Source: Candidatus Chlorohelix allophototropha (GTDB taxonomy: Bacteria; Chloroflexota; Chloroflexia; Chloroheliales; Chloroheliaceae). From it: a DNA stretch of 64,000 nucleotides. Numbering within the stretch: the stretch's first letter is position 1; every line of letters begins with the position of its first letter. Location of the stretch: positions 1,426,001 through 1,490,000 of the forward strand of contig NZ_CP128399.1 of NCBI RefSeq assembly GCF_030389965.1, given 5' to 3'. The translations under genes and the position numbers were made by a program. Shown here piece by piece: positions 59,522 through 64,000 of the stretch. The notes under the pieces were generated by a model. The model was not told where the DNA came from, ran no database searches, and was given only the letters and a program-made list of their open reading frames with translations.

Positions 59522-60707
59522 AAAACCCCGCTTTAATGTCGATAGCCTGACCACTATTATGTCAGGCGTGGCTGCTGAGGAGAGTTTGCCCGATGTGCGG
59601 ACGCTCGACCTTGAGTTCCTATTTATAGGAGACCAACCACGCCAATTGCTCGGGCTGGTAGATGAGTTTGAGAACGAGCAGGCGCGGGCGGACTGGATTC
59701 TTCCGGTTCATCAATTCCTCGACCATCTTAAAGCCAGCGCGCAGCAGGATGAAAAATCTGTAGCAGCAACCAGCCTCATTGACCTTGAGAATATGGCGCA
59801 GAGTATTCGTGAGCATGGCGTGTTGCAGCCCGTCTTGGTGCGTTATCAGGAAAGCGAAGATCGCTATATTCTCACCGACGGTCATCGTCGCGCTCTTGCC
59901 TCGGTGCTTGCTGGAAATACCCGGATTGAAGCGAAAATCAAACGTGTTTGGACTTCACACGAAATTCTTTCTGAGCAACTAATCGCCAATCTGCAACGAA
60001 AAGATTTGACCGCTCTTGAACTGGCGCGGGCGATTTCACAACTTCGAGAGCTATATGCCGGTCAACTAAAAGAAACCGAACCAAACATTCATCCCAACCA
60101 ACTTGCTGCTAGAGTGTGGGACAGGTTGGAGGCAAGTTTGGGTATCGGGCGTAGGCAGCTGCAACGCTTGATGCAGGTTAACGAATTCCTTAAAGCGTTA
60201 GACCCAGAACTGGCAGACCTTGCCTCGGATTTGAAGGAAAGGCAATTCCGCCCGCTCTTTCGCTTATCTACCGAGACGCAACCGCTGGCTCTTACGCTAG
60301 TTGCCCTAAATAAAGAGAAATCTTTGCAGGATATTGAACATTTGGTTGAGCGCAGTCTAAGTGGCGCGAACATCTTGAAAATAGCCAGAGAAATGGGTTG
60401 GTCGTTACCCACCTCTCCAACTCCGACACCCCCTCCCAAATCTTCAATTCCCGACATCGCGCTTGATGCAGAGGAAGAAGAAGAAGAAGAGTTGAAAGCG
60501 GTAAATGTTAAGAATGTGCTTTCGGCTCTGAAGCGCATGCCGCGCCAATCTGAAGCTCTCTTGCGCCGTCTCGAAGAAGAGCTTGCGATTGCCCCTGAGA
60601 ATGAAAGAAAGAAACGGCTCTATCGCATCGAGGAAATCGAGCAGGAAGCCTTTAAGCTCAGTCGCAGGCTTGCCGAAATCCGCAAAAAATATATTAATCC
60701 CCTCTAA
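59508..60707 (+). CDS. parB: divergent ParB-like partition protein (second copy)
   Basis: 399 residues. The nucleotide loop is RYILTDGHRRALASVLAGN (GHRR in place of GERR), the second box EQLIANLQRKDLTALELARAI; a helix-turn-helix-like region (GIGRRQLQRLMQVNEFLKAL) follows. The N-terminus is longer than usual: about 75 residues precede DLENMAQSIREHGVLQPVLV. The C-terminus has a Pro-rich hinge, a run of Glu (EEEEEEEL) and coiled-coil (LRRLEEELAIAPENERKKRL). GTG 59508 fits GGAGG nine bases upstream. It overlaps parA by 14 bases. Palindrome copy 3 and the parS-like site follow directly. Confidence 0.87.
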   Translation: MASAKKPRFNVDSLTTIMSGVAAEESLPDVRTLDLEFLFIGDQPRQLLGLVDEFENEQARADWILPVHQFLDHLKASAQQDEKSVAATSLIDLENMAQSIREHGVLQPVLVRYQESEDRYILTDGHRRALASVLAGNTRIEAKIKRVWTSHEILSEQLIANLQRKDLTALELARAISQLRELYAGQLKETEPNIHPNQLAARVWDRLEASLGIGRRQLQRLMQVNEFLKALDPELADLASDLKERQFRPLFRLSTETQPLALTLVALNKEKSLQDIEHLVERSLSGANILKIAREMGWSLPTSPTPTPPPKSSIPDIALDAEEEEEEELKAVNVKNVLSALKRMPRQSEALLRRLEEELAIAPENERKKRLYRIEEIEQEAFKLSRRLAEIRKKYINPL

Positions 60708-60716
60708 TAAAATGAC

Positions 60717-60734
60717 CGCGACCCACGGGACGCG
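60717..60734. promoter_or_regulatory. 18-bp palindrome, copy 3 (after parB)
   Basis: CGCGACCCACGGGACGCG, the complement of copy 1 apart from one base, 10 bases after the parB stop; the palindrome continues outward (GACCGCG / CGCGGTC). Might also serve as a terminator stem. Confidence 0.75.
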
Positions 60735-60750
60735 GTCAAATCTTTATATC

Positions 60751-60766
60751 AGTTTCACGTGTAACG
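60751..60766. promoter_or_regulatory. parS-like site
   Basis: AGTTTCACGTGTAACG; 13 of 16 positions match the bacterial parS consensus TGTTTCACGTGAAACA, and the CACGTG centre is intact. GTGTAAC is directly repeated at its right side. Confidence 0.55.
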
Positions 60767-60777
60767 TGTAACAGAAC

Positions 60778-62529
60778 TTACTTGAGCGCGAACTCGGCGA
60801 CAAGCTCAGGCTTGTCGTTGGAAGCGTAAAAAATCAGGGCGCGTGGCAGGCTCTTTGCGGAATCGCTCACCAGATAATACAAAACTCCGCTGACCTTATC
60901 CTTGCCTGCGCCTTTGGTGGCGGTTTCAAACTGGAACGGATCGAAGCGATCTTTGGCTTCCAGTGTGTATGGTCCTGAAGTATAAACACGCCCGCTGCTA
61001 TCCCGCAAGTAAAACGGGTAGCTTTTTACAAAATCGCTCACATCGCCACTCCCCGTATTCTCCAGCGTAATTTTGACCGACTCATAATGATAACCTGTGG
61101 GTATTATGCTGGGCTTTGCGCTGATAGCTGCTTGGTATTGGGTTACTGTCAGAGCAAAATTGCCTAGCAAATAACGTTGATTAAATGCTACTCCGGTAAG
61201 CGGAGTAGGAGAAGGCAACGCAATAGGTGTAGGGGTTGCAGGGAGTGTGGTAGCGGTGGGTGAGGCAGGAAGGGTTGCCGTTGCTGCGGGTGTAGGCGTG
61301 CTCAATGCTATCACCACCGTTTCCGTAGCTGCCAACACCGGAGTAAAGGTTGGCGGTTGCGGTGTATTAGTTGCGACAGGTGATGACGTAGCGGTGGGTT
61401 TTGGCAGAGCAGTATTAGTTGGCTTGATGCTTGGCGCAGGTGTTGCAGCTGGTAAGAATAAACTTACCTCAACCGAATTGCCCTCGTCCGGCGAACCTTG
61501 TGGGGTATAAACTACCCGGCGTAAGCTAGTGCCGTCTTCCATCTCAAAGGTTAGCCAGCAAAAGCGGCTTTCACCGGGTAGCAGCCGTTTTAAATCTAGC
61601 GCGGGGACGCGCCCATTTTGAACCGGAGTAAGAAAGCGGTTACGGCTATCGATGCCTTGATAAAGTTCAAGATTGGTTGCCAACGGTTGGTTATAGGTAT
61701 TCTCCAACAACAACCAGACTCCTTCAAAATGTTTACCGGGTGAGGGTGTACCCGCGCCTTCCAATGAGAAATTGGTGGAGCGGTTGTCATAGCTGGAGAA
61801 GGTTAGATTGACCCCATTGAGTTGAGCGCGCTCATTTTGTACCAACTTGAGGTTAAGGAAGGGCGATACGGTGGGGGCAGGAGTAGGCGGAATAGTGGTA
61901 ACGACGCGCGTGTCGGTAGTTTCGGCGACTGCAAGGGCAGTGGTACGTATCGTCGTTGTCGTTTCGCTGTTAGTAGTTGTATCGGTACGTACCGCGCCAA
62001 CTACTCCCGATTTGCCGCTGTTAGCCATATAAATGATTGCCATTACCGCTACCAAAACAAGTAACAACACCCCTGCCAAAACCGTAGCGCTCGGTCTGCG
62101 CTTGCGAGGCTGGAGTTTTTCGTCAAGGTAAGGCTGAGTCAGAAGCTTTCGCATATCTTCTGATTCTTGCACTCCGAATGATAAATCGGTATCGGAAGCA
62201 AGCCTGATCGCCCGCTTTTTCGATTTGCTATCACCTTCTTCCAACTCGTTGAAAAGTGAATCAACCGGGTCGGCAGGTTTACTTTCTAGCTGAATTTTCA
62301 GGGTTTCAATACCGCGCAATGCTTGCGGGTTAGTAGGATTGATTTCCAGCACTCGTTGTAGCGCCTGATATGCCTGACGCGGGGGCAAAGTGGCAGCTAA
62401 ATAAACCCAGCCTTCTTCGCCGGATGGGTTTGCCTGCACTGCCCCGGTGAACAAACGCCGCGCTTCACCGATACGCCCTGATTCGAGCGATTTCCTACCA
62501 CTTTCGAGCCACTCTTTATAGTCGTTCAT
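60778..62529 (-). CDS. TPR-containing membrane protein with two beta domains
   Basis: 583 residues. N-terminal TPR-like helices (about 5-75: SLESGRIGEARRLFTGAVQANP), an acidic cytoplasmic segment, one transmembrane helix (ATVLAGVLLLVLVAVMAIIYM, about 148-168), a Thr-rich spacer, then two similar extracytoplasmic beta domains of about 130 residues (about 228-365 and 448-580, DUF4352-like: FEGVWLLLENTYNQPLATN and HYESVKITLENTGSGDVSDF). They are separated by a Pro-Thr-rich linker. Likely a surface protein tied to the cytoplasm by TPRs; function unknown. It converges on parB, with the palindrome and parS-like site between. Confidence 0.8.
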   Translation of the reverse strand: MNDYKEWLESGRKSLESGRIGEARRLFTGAVQANPSGEEGWVYLAATLPPRQAYQALQRVLEINPTNPQALRGIETLKIQLESKPADPVDSLFNELEEGDSKSKKRAIRLASDTDLSFGVQESEDMRKLLTQPYLDEKLQPRKRRPSATVLAGVLLLVLVAVMAIIYMANSGKSGVVGAVRTDTTTNSETTTTIRTTALAVAETTDTRVVTTIPPTPAPTVSPFLNLKLVQNERAQLNGVNLTFSSYDNRSTNFSLEGAGTPSPGKHFEGVWLLLENTYNQPLATNLELYQGIDSRNRFLTPVQNGRVPALDLKRLLPGESRFCWLTFEMEDGTSLRRVVYTPQGSPDEGNSVEVSLFLPAATPAPSIKPTNTALPKPTATSSPVATNTPQPPTFTPVLAATETVVIALSTPTPAATATLPASPTATTLPATPTPIALPSPTPLTGVAFNQRYLLGNFALTVTQYQAAISAKPSIIPTGYHYESVKITLENTGSGDVSDFVKSYPFYLRDSSGRVYTSGPYTLEAKDRFDPFQFETATKGAGKDKVSGVLYYLVSDSAKSLPRALIFYASNDKPELVAEFALK

Positions 62530-62661
62530 TACAACATAACTCTACCATCCGTTAAAATTATCGCTTTGGTCTGAAAGTTACTTGACATATCAAGATTCTA
62601 ACATAGCTGCTATAGCCCTGCAAGAGTCGATTAATTGAGTGGCAGGCAAAGAGACGAAGGG

Positions 62662-64000
62662 TTATTTATCCAGGTCAATTTCTTCCATTCCGACTACATT
62701 GATGTCTCTCGTTTTATCAGGAGTTTTGGAACCGTTAGCTGTGTTTTGAGGATTATTAGAGGATTTTGGAATTTCCAACCGTTTGTCGGTTTCGGCAGCC
62801 AGTCGCGCTGCTCGGTAGCGATAGGTTTGCTTGCTTAAATCTACGTTGGGATCAAATAGACAAACCCGATCTTTGCCTGTATCTTTCGCGCGGTACATTG
62901 CTGCATCGGCATATTCAAATAATAATTCCGCGCTTTGTGCATCAGTAGGAAAGCTAGAAATCCCGATGCTCATTGTTACCATCGCATTCGCCCCAATGAT
63001 AACCTCATCCGCTTCGAGCGGCAATTTTATTTCACGCGCGGAGATTCTGAGCCGTTCCGCCATTATGCCCGCTTCCTCGGAACCGGTATCTGCCAGAAGA
63101 ATACACATTTCATCTCCGCCATAGCGAAAAGGAGTGTCTCCAGCCCGGCAGTTATGACGAATTAGCTGCCCCATTTTTGAAAGAAGGATGTCGCCTTTGG
63201 TGTGACCAAAAACATCGTTAAACCATTTCAAACGATCAAGGTCAATCATGACGAGGCTAAGGGGGCGACGATGCCGTTCAGCGCGCCGCATCTCTTTGTC
63301 GATTCGCTCCCAGAACTCCAGTTTGTTGTATAGCCCGGTTAACGAGTCGGTACGTGCCAATTGCTTGATGTCCTCAAAAATAGAGGCACGTTCCACCGCA
63401 ACCCCGACTTGCTTACATATCCCATTTGCGAGCATATAATCTGTTTCTGAAAAAACAGCGGAATCTAAACAGCCTAAATGCAAAACCCCGTAAATAATGT
63501 CTTGCGCTTTGATAACTTGGCAGATCGATGATTTGAAGTTTCCTGCATTTTGAACTACCGGGCACACCGCCTCATTAATATATTCGGCTTTATCCTGCTC
63601 ATATGCTTGAAAAGAGTTACATAGTTCAAAAGGAATACCAGAAAGGCTTGTGCGATCACTGTTAAAATTTTGCCGATATTCGTTGGAGTCAACCACACGT
63701 ACGCCCTCTACATCATCGGGTTCAAAGTAGCTGACCAATTTAAGAACCCCTGATATAGGGTCTAATGTGTGGATAGCGCCAATATCAAATTTTATATAGT
63801 TGACCGTTTCCAGCAGCGTTCGTCGGTATATCTCTTCAATGTTGCTCAATTCGCTGATTGCATCAATAATGCCCTGTAGGCTTTCCAAGCGCCTGATTTG
63901 GTTTAATATCAAGTTATTTTCTACTGGAAACTCAAGGTTAGCCCCTTTATTTTCTTTAACATTCAAGCCATTATCTACTAGCTTAAGCAGTGCGGATAAT
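62662..64000 (-). CDS. GAF-GGDEF diguanylate cyclase (5' end at window edge)
   Basis: GAF-type sensor (about 30-200: LESLQGIIDAISELSNIEEIYRR ... VIKAQDIIYGVLHLGCLDSAVF) followed by a GGDEF domain: ARTDSLTGLYNKLEFWERI, DLDRLKWFNDVFGHTKGD and the active site RYGGDEMCILL. The inhibitory RxxD site is present five residues before it (RAGD), so the enzyme should make c-di-GMP with product feedback. A TTG at 63966 could start it, but the frame stays open to the window edge (ALLKLVDNGLNVKEN upstream), so the gene may be truncated here. A low-complexity C-terminal tail follows. Confidence 0.87.
   Translation of the reverse strand, partial: LSALLKLVDNGLNVKENKGANLEFPVENNLILNQIRRLESLQGIIDAISELSNIEEIYRRTLLETVNYIKFDIGAIHTLDPISGVLKLVSYFEPDDVEGVRVVDSNEYRQNFNSDRTSLSGIPFELCNSFQAYEQDKAEYINEAVCPVVQNAGNFKSSICQVIKAQDIIYGVLHLGCLDSAVFSETDYMLANGICKQVGVAVERASIFEDIKQLARTDSLTGLYNKLEFWERIDKEMRRAERHRRPLSLVMIDLDRLKWFNDVFGHTKGDILLSKMGQLIRHNCRAGDTPFRYGGDEMCILLADTGSEEAGIMAERLRISAREIKLPLEADEVIIGANAMVTMSIGISSFPTDAQSAELLFEYADAAMYRAKDTGKDRVCLFDPNVDLSKQTYRYRAARLAAETDKRLEIPKSSNNPQNTANGSKTPDKTRDINVVGMEEIDLDK

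Noticed and set aside
53518-60707. Prophage, because the initiator resembles lambda O
   Set aside because: No integrase, repressor, terminase, capsid or lysis genes are near; ParA/ParB and housekeeping flanks fit a replicon origin better.
1-64000. tRNA or rRNA genes
   Set aside because: No cloverleaf T-loop (GGTTCRANNCC in proper context) or rRNA-like segment was seen by eye; a covariance-model scan would be needed to exclude them fully.

Overview
Organism. The window looks like a chromosome-sized replicon of a member of the Chloroflexota, with moderate G+C. The clues are the coenzyme F420 genes (cofD, cofE), several secreted or lipid-anchored proteins with Pro-Thr-rich linkers, WD40/PQQ-type propellers, HEAT-repeat proteins, a very large multi-PAS hybrid kinase, and twin WFER/HPEN-type extracellular modules. 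I cannot place it more precisely from sequence alone. No rRNA, tRNA, CRISPR array or virion genes were seen.

Layout. 1-2.7 kb: cofD-cofE-pgeF operon. 2.9-7.3 kb: an AT-rich restriction-modification island (nuclease-methylase fusion, specificity subunit, HEPN-like protein). 7.5-24.5 kb: housekeeping and signalling genes (CBS/CorC membrane protein, SIS isomerase, HEAT/J-domain cluster, inositol-phosphatase-like enzyme, propeller protein, glycosyltransferase, FHA protein, a divergent FolD with a separate cyclohydrolase, a cyclic-nucleotide-binding protein, zinc ribbon, oxidoreductase). 24.7-28.8 kb: an IS4-type insertion sequence whose transposase gene is split by an IS21-type element; both sets of inverted repeats and target duplications are visible. 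29-40.8 kb: mutL, a GH78-like glycosidase, a membrane protein, a methyltransferase, prfB with its programmed frameshift, and others. 40.9-53 kb: envelope proteins, a hybrid histidine kinase, an acyl-CoA synthetase.

53.5-60.8 kb is the most interesting part: a plasmid-like replication and partition module. On the minus strand lie an ExeA/TniB-like AAA ATPase, a ParB, a lambda O-like initiator and an AlbA/Schlafen-type protein. On the plus strand lie parA and a second, divergent parB. The initiator gene carries six 21/22-bp iterons inside its coding sequence. A compact promoter-terminator unit reads antisense to the initiator leader and should make an RNA of about 125 nt. An 18-bp palindrome occurs three times (inside the initiator gene, in the parA leader, just after parB), and a parS-like site follows parB. 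Essential genes (prfB, mutL) share this replicon, so it may be the origin of a chromosome or secondary chromosome that uses plasmid-type replication.

60.8-64 kb: a TPR/transmembrane protein and a GAF-GGDEF diguanylate cyclase whose reading frame runs to the window edge.
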